Source: Oligella urethralis DSM 7531
GTDB taxonomy: Bacteria > Pseudomonadota > Gammaproteobacteria > Burkholderiales > Burkholderiaceae_B
NCBI RefSeq assembly: GCF_000372065.1
Contig: NZ_AQVB01000001.1
Location: 257,375 to 321,374, forward strand
DNA: 64,000 nucleotides
Direction: 5' to 3'
In this document: piece by piece, positions 16,679-26,289 of the stretch
Numbering within the stretch: position 1 is the first letter of the stretch
How the letters are laid out: each line of letters opens with the position of its first letter
Position numbers and translations under genes: made by a program
The notes under the pieces: generated by a model
What the model saw: only the letters and a program-made list of their open reading frames with translations
The model's database searches: none
What the model was told of the DNA's origin: nothing

Positions 16679-17923
16679 TTACCCAAAAAGACCGTCAACA
16701 CGATTTTTGCAAAGTATTGGAATATAACTCACACAGAATAAGGCAAAGCTAATAATCCAAGCGGTCTGAGCAATCATAATCCACATTATATAGTGATCCA
16801 TACTAAAGAGCGGCAAGATAACGCGTGCGAGAAAAGCGATTACCATCAACATGAAAAGCCACGGTACGGTTTTAGGTGGTTGATGAATATTGCGCCCCGT
16901 ATGCCCTAAAGAAACGCGAGAAATCATGGCGATGGTGATCATGCCGATACCAGAAAGGGCCAGACCATGCACTGCAATACTATGCGTGCCAAGATGAAAT
17001 AAGTAGTGCAAGGCATAGAGTACTAAGCCAATACACATGCCAATGAAGCCCAGAAAAAGTGACCAGAGCAAGGGTTTGGTCCAAATGGCAGGGTGATACC
17101 AACCCCTTAAACGGATAAGATTCACTACCGCTGTAGCGATTGCGCTGACGCTGACCAAGATGGGGTTAGGGAAAAAGATATCAAAGATCATAAAGGCTAG
17201 GAAAAACACTAAACTCAAGCTATCTAGCGTTTTGGAATTGCGGATACTCAGTTCAATCGTTGGATTGTCGTAGCTTAAACCCTTCTGAATAAAAAAGGGC
17301 GTGACCCGACGACCAACGGTGAGTACGAGGGCAATCAGGAGGTAAAAACCTAAGTAAATACCAATGCGCATTAATTCAATATTGCCATTGAAGATTGCAA
17401 GATAACAAAGTGCGTTGCTGAGCGTGAGCAGCAGAATCTTGGCTACAATACCGGCTTGGCGCTTTTGCTTTACTTTAAGTACTGCCCGCACAACGGTATA
17501 GCACATTAAAATCATAAAGCTCATATCCGCTATAAAAGCAATCACCATCATGCTATAACTGATGGCTTGGCCGGGATTAAAAGCGACTACTGCCCATAAA
17601 CAACGTGCCACAGCCCACGGCGCAAAGATGCCGAGTAAGCGATAGCCATAGGGCATGGTGACACCGGTCCATGTTTGTACTGCGGTCAGTAAAAAACCTG
17701 CCACAATGGCCATGGTATAACCATAAAACATCTCATGCGCATGCCAATAAAAGGGATGAAATATCTGAGCAGCTAAGCTTAGTTTCCCGGTAAAAACAAA
17801 TATCCACAGGAACATGGTGATGATCGCAAAGAGGGCACCACTCGCAAAAAAGATCCTGAATCCCATATTCAGGATAGGGTGCGGTGCCGAAGGCTTGGGT
17901 CCCGGGGCATGAATTTGCAGCAT
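16679..17923 (-). CDS. nnrS: NnrS family membrane protein (nitric oxide response)
   Basis: A 414-residue polytopic inner-membrane protein with about twelve hydrophobic helices. NnrS proteins bind heme and copper and relieve NO stress in denitrifiers and pathogens, by an incompletely known mechanism. Family features are the N-terminal 'NMGFRIFFASGALFAI', conserved histidines in 'FYWHAHEMFYGY', and 'VGRRVTPFFIQKGL' in the middle. The gene is led by a promoter with a palindromic NsrR-like operator and is followed by nsrR, which supports control by NO. No denitrification reductase gene is adjacent. Confidence 0.94.
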   Translation of the reverse strand: MLQIHAPGPKPSAPHPILNMGFRIFFASGALFAIITMFLWIFVFTGKLSLAAQIFHPFYWHAHEMFYGYTMAIVAGFLLTAVQTWTGVTMPYGYRLLGIFAPWAVARCLWAVVAFNPGQAISYSMMVIAFIADMSFMILMCYTVVRAVLKVKQKRQAGIVAKILLLTLSNALCYLAIFNGNIELMRIGIYLGFYLLIALVLTVGRRVTPFFIQKGLSYDNPTIELSIRNSKTLDSLSLVFFLAFMIFDIFFPNPILVSVSAIATAVVNLIRLRGWYHPAIWTKPLLWSLFLGFIGMCIGLVLYALHYLFHLGTHSIAVHGLALSGIGMITIAMISRVSLGHTGRNIHQPPKTVPWLFMLMVIAFLARVILPLFSMDHYIMWIMIAQTAWIISFALFCVSYIPILCKNRVDGLFG

Positions 17924-17948
17924 AGTAGACTCCTAAGACAATTATTAT

Positions 17949-17971
17949 ATTATGTATTTTATCTGCATATT
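17949..17971 (-). promoter_or_regulatory. Candidate NsrR operator upstream of nnrS
   Basis: On the minus strand, AATATGCAGAT-A-AAATACATAAT: two 11-base half sites around one central base, 7 of 11 positions symmetrical. The architecture matches the 11-1-11 NsrR site of enterobacteria (half site like AAGATGCYTTT). It overlaps the -10 end and the expected transcription start, ideal for repression. Confidence 0.65.
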
Positions 17972-17997
17972 ATACGCTGAGGACGTTGCTTTGTCTA
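17969..17997 (-). promoter_or_regulatory. Sigma-70 promoter of nnrS-nsrR
   Basis: Minus strand TAGACA (5 of 6 to consensus), a 17-base spacer, then a perfect TATAAT. The start would fall near 17962, giving a leader of about 40 bases. Confidence 0.8.
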
Positions 17998-18078
17998 AGT
18001 AAAAGGACAATGATGACTATCGGCGGCTTGATTTTCTCTGCAGCGTCTTCTTTTTAGGGTAAATGGCTAAACTGGCTG

Positions 18079-19062
18079 TTATTGCGATAGTTTAAAGGCA
18101 CTAATTGCTGCAATCCCATGGGCATGATGCGCTTGGGCAACTTCCAGATCAGTAGGACGCAATCCCCCAATGGCATAGACGGGACGGGAGGCTTGGGCGG
18201 CCAGTTCGGCAAATTTGTGCCACCCCATGGCGGCCTCATTTGGATGACTGCTACTAGCTAGTACATGCCCTAGGAGCATAAAATCCGCCGCCAATCGCCG
18301 TGCATTTAGGATATCGCCGAGATGATGGCAGGAGACTCCGAGTAGTTTGCTCTCTGCCAGGGGACGCTCTTCAAGCAGGATGGCATCAGCGGCGCGTAGT
18401 TGTACGCCATCTGCCGCTGCCCACCAGGCCTTGGGGTGCACGCTATTAATGAGTAATTTGGCCCCTTGAGCATGACAAAGTGCCAGCATATGCTCAAATA
18501 GTCGCTTTAGCTTAGGGCAAGCAGTCCCCGTTGGCCATTGGGGCTGACGGAACTGAAATAAGCGCACGCCTCGTTGAATTGCCTGTGCCACGTATTGGTT
18601 TAGCTCCTCGGGATCACTCTCCGGATGCCAAGCGGGGCTAATCGCATATAAGGCAGAAAGCTCACTTAACCAGCGCAAGGGTGCAATTGAGGCGGGGAGT
18701 AGCTTATCCAAGGTGGCCGCATCCTCGGCTTTAAACCAGCGTACACCCTGTTGACCCTCAATGCCTTTAGGCTCACCGTCCCAGGCAGTGACAAGGAAAA
18801 AGGCTAAGCGGACGCGGGTTTTAGGATATTCATAGTCATAGCATACCCATGGGCTTGCTGTGGTGATTTGAATACCCAGCTCCTCCTTCAGTTCGCGCCC
18901 AAGGGCTGCGAGTGCCGTTTCCCCGGTTTCGATTTTGCCGCCTGGAAATTCCCACCAGTCGGGCCAGGACTTATCCCTAGGTCGTTGAGCTAATAACACC
19001 TCACCGGCGGCATTAATTAATACACCGACAGCGACATTCAGAAAGGGTTTGGTTGCAGACAT
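18079..19062 (-). CDS. Nudix hydrolase fused to a thiamine-phosphate-synthase-like domain
   Basis: Two-domain protein. Residues 1-130 are a MutT-type Nudix hydrolase with a full Nudix box, 'GGKIETGETALAALGREL' continuing into KEELG, so it should hydrolyse oxidised nucleoside triphosphates such as 8-oxo-dGTP. Residues 150-327 form a ThiE/TenI-like TIM barrel ('VRLFQFRQPQWP', 'KLLINS', 'VYAIGG'). This architecture is known in beta- and gammaproteobacteria, where it is annotated as a Nudix family hydrolase; the role of the second domain is not established. A separate full-length ThiE is encoded at 32565-33230. The DUF815 ATPase gene lies 34 bases upstream on the same strand. Confidence 0.9.
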   Translation of the reverse strand: MSATKPFLNVAVGVLINAAGEVLLAQRPRDKSWPDWWEFPGGKIETGETALAALGRELKEELGIQITTASPWVCYDYEYPKTRVRLAFFLVTAWDGEPKGIEGQQGVRWFKAEDAATLDKLLPASIAPLRWLSELSALYAISPAWHPESDPEELNQYVAQAIQRGVRLFQFRQPQWPTGTACPKLKRLFEHMLALCHAQGAKLLINSVHPKAWWAAADGVQLRAADAILLEERPLAESKLLGVSCHHLGDILNARRLAADFMLLGHVLASSSHPNEAAMGWHKFAELAAQASRPVYAIGGLRPTDLEVAQAHHAHGIAAISAFKLSQ

Positions 19063-19096
19063 AGGCGCTCCCGCAAGAATAAGTGAATATCATCGA

Positions 19097-20029
19097 CTAG
19101 TCTTTTAGGTGTCGAGCGGTCCAATCACGGGCAAAATGCCGTGCCACCCGACCGGAACGTGAGCCACGCTCAAGCGTCCATTGTAAGGCCTCGGTGCGGC
19201 TTGTTTCGATGTGCTCCTGTGGGCAGCCCATTTGTTGTAGCCAGTATCTAACAATGGCTAAGTATTGGTCTTGGCTAAATGGATAGAATGATAGCCAGAT
19301 ACCAAAGCGCTCGGAGAGTGAGATTTTCTCCTCCACTGCTTCGCCCGGATGAATCTCACCCTGTGGTCCGCTACTGTGCTCTAGATTTTCCGTGTGATAT
19401 TCAGGCATCAAATGACGTCGATTGGAGGTGGCGTAAATCAGTAAATTGTCGGCACTATCGGCAATGGAGCCGTCTAAAATAGACTTTAAAGCCTTGTAGC
19501 CCGATTCACCCTGCTCAAAAGATAAGTCATCGCAGAAAATAACAAAGCGCTCGCTGCGCTCACGTACCAGATCGGCTATTTCACTGAGATCAGCTAAATC
19601 ATCCTTATCAATTTCGATTAAGCGTAAGCCCGCATCGGCAAATTGGCTCAGCATGGCGCGCACTAAGGAGCTTTTACCCGTGCCGCGAGTGCCAGTCATT
19701 AAGACATTATTCGCTGGTTTGCCTTGTACAAACATACGGGTATTGCGTTCTAAAATTTCCTTTTGACGCTCAACATGCAATAAATCGACCGGTTCAATTG
19801 TGTCGATCTTATAAATAGGTGCTAACCAGGCCGTATTTCCCTTGCGCCGCCAACGATAAGCAATCGCATTCCAATCGGTCGCTGGTGGGGTGGGCGGCAA
19901 CCACGCTTGCAATTGTAATAACACCTGATGCGCTGTTCGCATCAATTCTGGCAAACTGGGCGTGGTTTCATCGGTGTGAGCGTGGTGTGGCTCATTGAGT
20001 GCTTTCTTAAGTTTTTTGTGCTTCGTCAT
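19097..20029 (-). CDS. DUF815 family AAA+ ATP-binding protein
   Basis: A 310-residue P-loop ATPase of the DUF815 family, of unknown cellular role. Walker A is 'GTRGTGKSS' with the lysine at residue 119, and Walker B is in 'RFVIFCDDLSFE'. A sensor-1 like 'LLIYATSNRRHL' and an arginine-rich C-terminus follow, all as expected for AAA+ proteins. An N-terminal basic/His-rich stretch (residues 1-20) looks disordered. It precedes the Nudix-ThiE gene in a two-gene unit conserved in many betaproteobacteria (from memory). It is transcribed away from ispB. Confidence 0.88.
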   Translation of the reverse strand: MTKHKKLKKALNEPHHAHTDETTPSLPELMRTAHQVLLQLQAWLPPTPPATDWNAIAYRWRRKGNTAWLAPIYKIDTIEPVDLLHVERQKEILERNTRMFVQGKPANNVLMTGTRGTGKSSLVRAMLSQFADAGLRLIEIDKDDLADLSEIADLVRERSERFVIFCDDLSFEQGESGYKALKSILDGSIADSADNLLIYATSNRRHLMPEYHTENLEHSSGPQGEIHPGEAVEEKISLSERFGIWLSFYPFSQDQYLAIVRYWLQQMGCPQEHIETSRTEALQWTLERGSRSGRVARHFARDWTARHLKD

Positions 20030-20119
20030 AAAATATAAAATCTTGGGCTATACAATGATAATCTGAATGGATGGCTACAAGATTAGCACCGCTAATTTTT
20101 AAAATGGCAAAATTTCCCC

Positions 20120-20125
20120 TATAAT
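20120..20125 (+). promoter_or_regulatory. Perfect -10 hexamer upstream of ispB
   Basis: TATAAT in the divergent gap between the DUF815 ATPase gene and ispB. The -35 position 17 bases upstream reads TTTTAA, a weak match, so strength is uncertain. It would give a leader of about 130 bases. Confidence 0.45.
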
Positions 20126-20262
20126 AGAATGATTTTAATTTCAAAGAGTTTATTGAGGGGTAGGCAGCGTAGCCGAATTGCCATAAAAAGCATAGGGGCG
20201 GCCCATACTTGTTTATCATTCAATAAAGTTTTTAATTTAATTTTAAATTATCAGGAAGAGTC

Positions 20263-21243
20263 TTGAGCGCTACGCAGATTTTAAGTCCTATCTCGCAGGA
20301 TATGGCAGCAGTTGACTTCGTTATACGTTCCTATTTGAATTCAGAAGTCGTGATGATTCGCACCGTTGGTGAGTATATTATCGGTTCCGGTGGCAAGCGA
20401 CTGCGCCCGGCCTTGGTGCTGATGATTGCCAATGCACTGGGCTATCAGCCGCGAGAGCAGGAGTTTCAGGATCATCATTTATTGGCAGCAACGGTGGAGT
20501 TTATTCATACTTCAACCTTATTACACGATGATGTGGTAGATGAGTCCGATCTACGTCGCGGTCGGGAGACGGCAAATGCCGTCTTTGGTAATGCCGCCAG
20601 TGTGCTAGTGGGTGATTATTTATACTCACGCTCTTTTGAGATGATGGTGTCGGTGGACCGCATGGAGATTTTGCGAGTGCTTTCTCAAGCTACCACAGTG
20701 ATTGCTGAGGGCGAGGTGCTGCAGCTGCTCAATGTTCATGATCCGGATGTGTCAGTTGAGCGTTATATGCAGGTGGTGCGCTACAAAACAGCCAAGCTGT
20801 TTGAGGCTTCAGCCGAGATTGGTGCGATTATTTGCGATGTGTCCGATGAGCTAAGAGAGGCGGCTGCTGCGTATGGTCGCCATATGGGTACCGCCTTCCA
20901 GTTGATTGATGATGTGCTGGATTATTCTGGTGATGCCGAGGCGCTTGGCAAAAACGTCGGTGATGATTTACGTGAGGGTAAGCCAACCTTGCCCCTAATT
21001 CGTGTGATGGAAGTAGGTGATGCGGCGCAAGTTAAACTGATTCGCGATGCCATTGAGACGGGTGATGCGAATTTTGCCGAGGTAGCCGCTGCCATTCAGT
21101 CGACGGATGCTTTGCAATACACCCGTGCCTTGGCAGAGCGTGAGGCTAGGTTAGCCGAAGAGGCGATTGCCGATTTCCCCGATTCTATTTTTAAACAGTC
21201 ACTCCTTCAATTGGCTCGCTTTGCCATTGAGCGAGACAATTAA
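20263..21243 (+). CDS. ispB: Octaprenyl diphosphate synthase (trans-polyprenyl synthase)
   Basis: Makes the long isoprenoid tail of ubiquinone from FPP and IPP. The first aspartate-rich motif is 'LLHDDVVDESD' (D89, D90, D93) and the second is 'QLIDDVLDY'; 'GGKRLRPALVL' is the IPP-binding segment near the N-terminus. The length (326) is close to E. coli IspB at 323. The best start is a TTG with an AGGAAG ribosome binding site 4 bases upstream; the first ATG is 28 codons in and would still leave the catalytic motifs. ilvD follows after 21 bases, so they are likely co-transcribed. In many Burkholderiales ispB sits beside rplU; here rplU is 8 kb away. Confidence 0.93.
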   Translation: MSATQILSPISQDMAAVDFVIRSYLNSEVVMIRTVGEYIIGSGGKRLRPALVLMIANALGYQPREQEFQDHHLLAATVEFIHTSTLLHDDVVDESDLRRGRETANAVFGNAASVLVGDYLYSRSFEMMVSVDRMEILRVLSQATTVIAEGEVLQLLNVHDPDVSVERYMQVVRYKTAKLFEASAEIGAIICDVSDELREAAAAYGRHMGTAFQLIDDVLDYSGDAEALGKNVGDDLREGKPTLPLIRVMEVGDAAQVKLIRDAIETGDANFAEVAAAIQSTDALQYTRALAEREARLAEEAIADFPDSIFKQSLLQLARFAIERDN

Positions 21244-21264
21244 TTTATTACTAAGGAGATAGCC

Positions 21265-23133
21265 ATGCCTGCTTATCGTTCTAAAACCTCCACCCATGGG
21301 CGTAATATGGCGGGTGCGCGTGCACTATGGCGCGCCACCGGTATTCAGGACAAGGACTTCGGCAAACCGATTATTGCTGTGGTTAACTCATTTGTTGAGT
21401 TTGTGCCGGGTCATGTCCACTTAAAGGATATGGGTCAATTAGTGGCTCGTGAGATTGAGGCGGCCGGTGGTATCGCCAAGGAGTTTAATACCATTGCCGT
21501 GGATGACGGGATTGCCATGGGGCATGATGGTATGTTGTACTCATTACCATCGCGCGAACTAATCGCCGATTCCGTCGAGTATATGATTAATGCGCATTGT
21601 GTTGATGCCATGGTTTGTATCTCGAATTGCGACAAAATCACCCCCGGGATGTTGATGGCGGCCTTACGCTTAAATATCCCTACCGTCTTTGTTTCTGGCG
21701 GTCCGATGGAAGCGGGCGAGATGCCTGCGGCGGCAAGTGGTGAGCAGGTGATTAAGCTTGACTTAGTGGATGCCATGATTAAGGCAGGCGATCCTGAGGT
21801 GTCTGATGAAGAAACGGCCTTGGTTGAGCAAAATGCCTGTCCTACCTGTGGTTCGTGCTCCGGTATGTTTACTGCTAACTCCATGAACTGTTTAAACGAG
21901 GCCTTGGGCCTAGCCCTACCGGGTAATGGCTCGATCGTAGCGACCCATGCAGCACGTAAGGAGCTGTTCTTAGAGGCTGGTCGTAAAATCATGGAATTGA
22001 CCAAGCGCTATTATGAAAATGACGATAGCTCAGCCTTGCCGCGTGGTATTGCGACCAAGGCGGCCTTTGAAAATGCCATGACCCTTGATGTGGCCATGGG
22101 CGGTTCAACTAATACGGTTTTACATATTTTAGCGGCAGCGCAAGAGGCAGCAGTGGACTTTACCATGAAGGACATTGATCGCATCTCGCGTCATACGCCT
22201 TGCCTCTGTAAAGTGGCACCAGCAACCTCGCAATATCATATGCAGGACGTACACCGTGCCGGTGGCGTCATTGGTATTTTGGCGGAATTAAATCGTGCCG
22301 GTTTGTTGGATACCACAGCAAAGCACGTGGCAGGCCAGGATCTGGCGGATGTCTTACAGCGCTGGGATGTGATGTCGGAGAGCTGTAGCGAGGAAGCGGC
22401 GAAGTTCTACCGTGCTGGTATCGGTGGTGTACGTACGGTCAAGGCCTTTAGTCAAAATAACTACCATGAGCAGCTGGATACCGATCGTGTCGCTGGTTGT
22501 ATTCGTGACAAGGCGCATGCCTATTCGCAGGATGGTGGCTTAGCCGTCCTCTATGGCAATTTAGCCCCTAACGGTTGTATTGTTAAAACGGCCGGCGTGG
22601 ATGAAAGTATTTTAACCTTTACCGGTAAAGCGGTAATTTTTGAGAGTCAGGATGCGGCAACTGAGGGCATTTTAGGCGATCAGGTCAAAGCGGGCGATGT
22701 GGTGATTATTCGTTATGAGGGTCCTAAAGGCGGGCCCGGCATGCAGGAGATGCTGTATCCCACCTCCTACCTTAAGTCTAAGGGCTTAGGCGCTAAGGCA
22801 GCGTTGTTGACGGATGGTCGCTTCTCCGGCGGTTCCTCTGGTTTGGTGATTGGTCATGCTTCACCAGAAGCGGCAGAAGGTGGCAATATCGGCTTAGTAG
22901 AAGAAGGCGATCGCATCGAGATCGATATTCCGAATCGCACCATCCGCTTAGCCATCAGTGATGAGGAATTAGCAGCGCGACGCGAGCGTATGGAAGCGCG
23001 TGGTGCGGATGCCTGGAAGCCCCTGCAACGTGAGCGCTATGTATCGCAAGCGCTACGTGCCTATGCCGCATTAGCCACCTCGGCTGACCGCGGTGCGGTT
23101 AGAGATGTCTCTCAGGTAGAGCGCAGACGTTAG
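21265..23133 (+). CDS. ilvD: Dihydroxy-acid dehydratase
   Basis: Iron-sulfur dehydratase converting 2,3-dihydroxy-isovalerate and 2,3-dihydroxy-3-methylvalerate to the 2-oxo acids of valine and isoleucine synthesis. At 622 residues it matches the E. coli type (616). Cluster cysteines are visible in '[12 protein letters not shown]' and '[18 protein letters not shown]'. The C-terminal '[13 protein letters not shown]' carries the catalytic serine region. AAGGAG precedes the ATG. Two hairpin/T-run elements follow the gene before ppc. Confidence 0.98.
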   Translation: MPAYRSKTSTHGRNMAGARALWRATGIQDKDFGKPIIAVVNSFVEFVPGHVHLKDMGQLVAREIEAAGGIAKEFNTIAVDDGIAMGHDGMLYSLPSRELIADSVEYMINAHCVDAMVCISNCDKITPGMLMAALRLNIPTVFVSGGPMEAGEMPAAASGEQVIKLDLVDAMIKAGDPEVSDEETALVEQNACPTCGSCSGMFTANSMNCLNEALGLALPGNGSIVATHAARKELFLEAGRKIMELTKRYYENDDSSALPRGIATKAAFENAMTLDVAMGGSTNTVLHILAAAQEAAVDFTMKDIDRISRHTPCLCKVAPATSQYHMQDVHRAGGVIGILAELNRAGLLDTTAKHVAGQDLADVLQRWDVMSESCSEEAAKFYRAGIGGVRTVKAFSQNNYHEQLDTDRVAGCIRDKAHAYSQDGGLAVLYGNLAPNGCIVKTAGVDESILTFTGKAVIFESQDAATEGILGDQVKAGDVVIIRYEGPKGGPGMQEMLYPTSYLKSKGLGAKAALLTDGRFSGGSSGLVIGHASPEAAEGGNIGLVEEGDRIEIDIPNRTIRLAISDEELAARRERMEARGADAWKPLQRERYVSQALRAYAALATSADRGAVRDVSQVERRR

Positions 23134-23138
23134 ACCTT

Positions 23139-23164
23139 AATCAAGGCTTTGAGGCTTGATTTTT
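23139..23164 (+). terminator. Terminator-like hairpin after ilvD
   Basis: 7-bp stem AATCAAG / CTTGATT, 9-base loop, then a run of T, beginning 6 bases after the ilvD stop. Confidence 0.6.
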
Positions 23165-23184
23165 GAGGATGAGCGTAGGCTAGG

Positions 23185-23218
23185 GAGCGGTCACCGCATG
23201 GGTGTATCGCTCTTTTTT
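23185..23218 (+). terminator. Second terminator or attenuator in the ppc leader
   Basis: GAGCG / CGCTC outer stem with an inner CACC / GGTG pairing, followed by TTTTTT, only 35 bases before the ppc start. It may be a tandem terminator of ilvD or an attenuator for ppc. Confidence 0.55.
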
Positions 23219-23253
23219 CATTTAGATGAAAAATCAATTAGGAGTAGCGTAGC

Positions 23254-26214
23254 ATGCTTGCACAACAGGAAATTCAGACACAGCATGAGGGCGCCAAGCA
23301 GTCAAGCGAGATCTTATATCAGGAGCTGCAAAATGATATTCGTTTCTTGGGACGTTTATTAGGTTTAAGTATCCAGGAATCCGAGGGCCAAGCTTTATTT
23401 GAGCAGATTGAGAATCTGCGCCGTCAAGCCGTGAGTGTACGTCGAACGGTGGTTGAGCAAACGGGCGATGAGGAGAAAAAGCAGGAAGTCATGCAGTCCT
23501 TGATTGATGAAATCAATCAAAAAAGCGATCAGGAGTTAAAGTCCTTAAGTCGTGCCTTTAGCTATTTTATGCACTTATCCAATATTGCCGAGGATAGATT
23601 GCAGCGGCGTTTGGATCATTTGGACCACCAAGTGGATAGACCCAATATGCATGGTTTAAGCGTGACCTTAGCGCGTTTAAATGAGGCCGGCGTATCAAGC
23701 CAGACGGTTTATGATTATTTGGATGAGCTAAATATTGTACCGGTACTGACCGCACACCCTACGGAGGTACAGCGTAAGAGTATCTTGGATCGTCATCAAG
23801 TCATTTCCGACTCCCTACGTGAGTATCATCTTATTGATGAGCCGCGCCAAAAGGAAGCCATAGCGGAGCGTATTTTGGGGCAGATTCAACTGTTGTGGTA
23901 TACGCGTATGCTGCGCTTTGATAAGCTGACCGTTGCCGATGAGATTGATAATGCACTGAATTTTTATAACTCCACTTTCCTGCAGGTGATACCACAGCTT
24001 TACAGCAAGATGTATAAGTACCTGAGCAAGGATGTTAAGGTTGATAGCACAAAGGTTGCGCGCTTTTTGAGCATGGGCTCTTGGATCGGTGGTGACCGTG
24101 ACGGTAATCCCTTTGTCAATGCCGATACCTTAAAAATGGCGATTTCCAAGCAGGCGGCGACAATTTTTAATCATTATTTAGCCGAAGTGCATGCCTTGGG
24201 TACTGAGTTGTCCTTAAGTGAAGCCTTTGCCCCAGCCTCGGAGGAGTTGCGTGAATTGGCTGAGCGTAGCCATGACCGCTCACCGCATCGTGAGGATGAA
24301 CCCTATCGTCGAGCCATGATTGGTATGTATGCGCGTTTGGCAGCAACGGCTAAGCGTCTGAGCAATGGGCAAATTAGCCTAGCACAGGCAGAGTTTGGGC
24401 GTGTCTATGAAAGTGCCGAGGAGTTTTTGCATGATTTAACTATCGTCGCCAATTCCTTAAATACCTATCATGCGACGCGGGTAACCGATCTGCGTTTAAA
24501 AAATTTAATTTATGCGGTCAATGTCTTTGGCTTTCACTTGGCCACCATTGACTTGCGTCAAAGCTCCGATGTGCATGAACGTGTGTTAGAAGAAGTGTTT
24601 TTGCGTGCCGGGGTGCAGTTTAACGGTAAAAAGCTCATTTATAGCGAGTTGAGTGAGGAGCAAAAGTGCGAGTTTTTACTTAAGGAATTAGCGGAGATTC
24701 GTCCTTTAGTGGCTTCGTGGCAGGAATATAGCGAAAAGACTGAGCGTGAATTAGAGATTTTGCGAAGCGCAGCGGCGATTCGTCAGCAGTACGGCTATCG
24801 TGCCATTACCCAAAGCATTGTCTCCCATACCGAGACGCTCAGCGATATGCTTGAGCTCTTGTTATTACAGCAAGAAACCGGTTTATTGCCTGTGGCCATG
24901 GATGCTCAGGGCGAGTTGCTCCCTTTTAAGGCCAATGAAGGCTTAATTGTAGTACCGCTTTTTGAAACCATTCCTGATCTACAAGCGGGCGCAAAGATTA
25001 TGGACCAATGGCTTTCCATTCCATGGGTCAAGCAGCGCATTATGGAGTCGCAGGGCGGCATCCAAGAGGTGATGCTAGGTTATTCCGACAGCAATAAAGA
25101 CGGTGGTTATTTAACCTCCAACTGGTCGCTCTATGAAACGGAATTAGCCTTGGTAGAGGTCTTTAAAAAGCATGGTGTGGCCATACGCTTGTTCCATGGT
25201 CGTGGCGGTTCTGTCGGTCGTGGTGGTGGTCCAACTTATGAAGCGATTTTGGCGCAACCAGCAGGTACTGTGCAAGGTAAGATTCGCCTAACCGAACAGG
25301 GTGAGGTGATTCAGTTTAAGTATAAAACACCTCAAACCGGATTGTGGAACTTGGAGCAGATTGTGACTGCCACCTTGCAAGCCAGTTTATTAAGTAAAAA
25401 CGCGGCGCAAACTGGTGAGGAGGCCTGCGCCTTAGATGCAAAGGCTTGCGCTGAGCGAGGTTATCATGCGGTGGTGCAGTTTATGTCCACGTGCTCGGAA
25501 AAAGCCTATCGTGAGCTAGTTTATGGCACCGAGGGCTTTGCAAACTACTTTGTTGAGAGTACCACCGTGCGTCAAATTGCCGAGTTAAATATCGGCTCTC
25601 GTCCCGCCTCCCGTAAGGCTGGGCACCGGATTGAGGACTTGCGTGCGATACCATGGACCTTCTCATGGGCACAGTGCCGTTTAATGATTCCAGGTTGGTA
25701 CGGTATGGGTACGGCACTACAAGCCTTTATTGAAGAGGGGATGGTAGATGCGGAGGGGCATGACTATCAGGCATGGTCGCGCGCGGAACGACTGCAACTA
25801 TTGCGTAACATGGCGCAGGAATGGCCTTTCTTTAATACCCTCTTATCTAATATGGAAATGGTCTTGGCCAAAACCGATATCGCCATCGGTCGTCAGTACA
25901 GCACCTTGGTGCAGGATGAGGCACTACGAGAGGCGGTATTTAGCCAGATAGAAAAAGAGCTCGCTTTAACCTTAAGCTATTTTAAAGAGGTAGTGCAGCA
26001 CGATTTATTGGCTGATAATACCAATCTTAAAAATGCTTTACAGGAGCGTTTTCTTTACGTCGATCCTTTGAACTATCTGCAAGTGAAGTTACTACATCGT
26101 TTGCGTGAAGTGGGCGAGGATACGGCTGAGAGCGCCGCCGAGCGTGGTAGTATTGCCCGTTCGGTGTTGATGACGATTAATGGCATTGCCACTGGTTTAC
26201 GCAATACGGGTTGA
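23254..26214 (+). CDS. ppc: Phosphoenolpyruvate carboxylase
   Basis: Anaplerotic enzyme fixing bicarbonate onto PEP to give oxaloacetate. Active-site signatures are 'VPVLTAHPTEVQRKS' with the catalytic histidine, 'GGDRDGNPFV', 'LGYSDSNKDGGY', the mobile loop 'FHGRGGSVGRGGGP' and a C-terminus ending 'GLRNTG'. The 986 residues exceed E. coli Ppc (883), mainly through a longer helical N-terminus and internal insertions, as in other betaproteobacteria. A Shine-Dalgarno AGGAG lies 8 bases before the ATG. Confidence 0.98.
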   Translation: MLAQQEIQTQHEGAKQSSEILYQELQNDIRFLGRLLGLSIQESEGQALFEQIENLRRQAVSVRRTVVEQTGDEEKKQEVMQSLIDEINQKSDQELKSLSRAFSYFMHLSNIAEDRLQRRLDHLDHQVDRPNMHGLSVTLARLNEAGVSSQTVYDYLDELNIVPVLTAHPTEVQRKSILDRHQVISDSLREYHLIDEPRQKEAIAERILGQIQLLWYTRMLRFDKLTVADEIDNALNFYNSTFLQVIPQLYSKMYKYLSKDVKVDSTKVARFLSMGSWIGGDRDGNPFVNADTLKMAISKQAATIFNHYLAEVHALGTELSLSEAFAPASEELRELAERSHDRSPHREDEPYRRAMIGMYARLAATAKRLSNGQISLAQAEFGRVYESAEEFLHDLTIVANSLNTYHATRVTDLRLKNLIYAVNVFGFHLATIDLRQSSDVHERVLEEVFLRAGVQFNGKKLIYSELSEEQKCEFLLKELAEIRPLVASWQEYSEKTERELEILRSAAAIRQQYGYRAITQSIVSHTETLSDMLELLLLQQETGLLPVAMDAQGELLPFKANEGLIVVPLFETIPDLQAGAKIMDQWLSIPWVKQRIMESQGGIQEVMLGYSDSNKDGGYLTSNWSLYETELALVEVFKKHGVAIRLFHGRGGSVGRGGGPTYEAILAQPAGTVQGKIRLTEQGEVIQFKYKTPQTGLWNLEQIVTATLQASLLSKNAAQTGEEACALDAKACAERGYHAVVQFMSTCSEKAYRELVYGTEGFANYFVESTTVRQIAELNIGSRPASRKAGHRIEDLRAIPWTFSWAQCRLMIPGWYGMGTALQAFIEEGMVDAEGHDYQAWSRAERLQLLRNMAQEWPFFNTLLSNMEMVLAKTDIAIGRQYSTLVQDEALREAVFSQIEKELALTLSYFKEVVQHDLLADNTNLKNALQERFLYVDPLNYLQVKLLHRLREVGEDTAESAAERGSIARSVLMTINGIATGLRNTG

Positions 26215-26289
26215 TTGAAGCGTGTGCTTTAGAAGGCGCCCGCCGCCTGTGGGCACCTTGATTGAGCTGTAGCTGAGCTGTGAGGCTAG

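Noticed and set aside
20007-20219. 70-codon minus-strand open frame upstream of the DUF815 gene
   Set aside because: Overlaps the 5' end of that gene and the ispB promoter region; no ribosome binding site or homology.
23156-23362. Small plus-strand open frame before ppc
   Set aside because: Overlaps ppc in another frame and contains the terminator-like hairpin.
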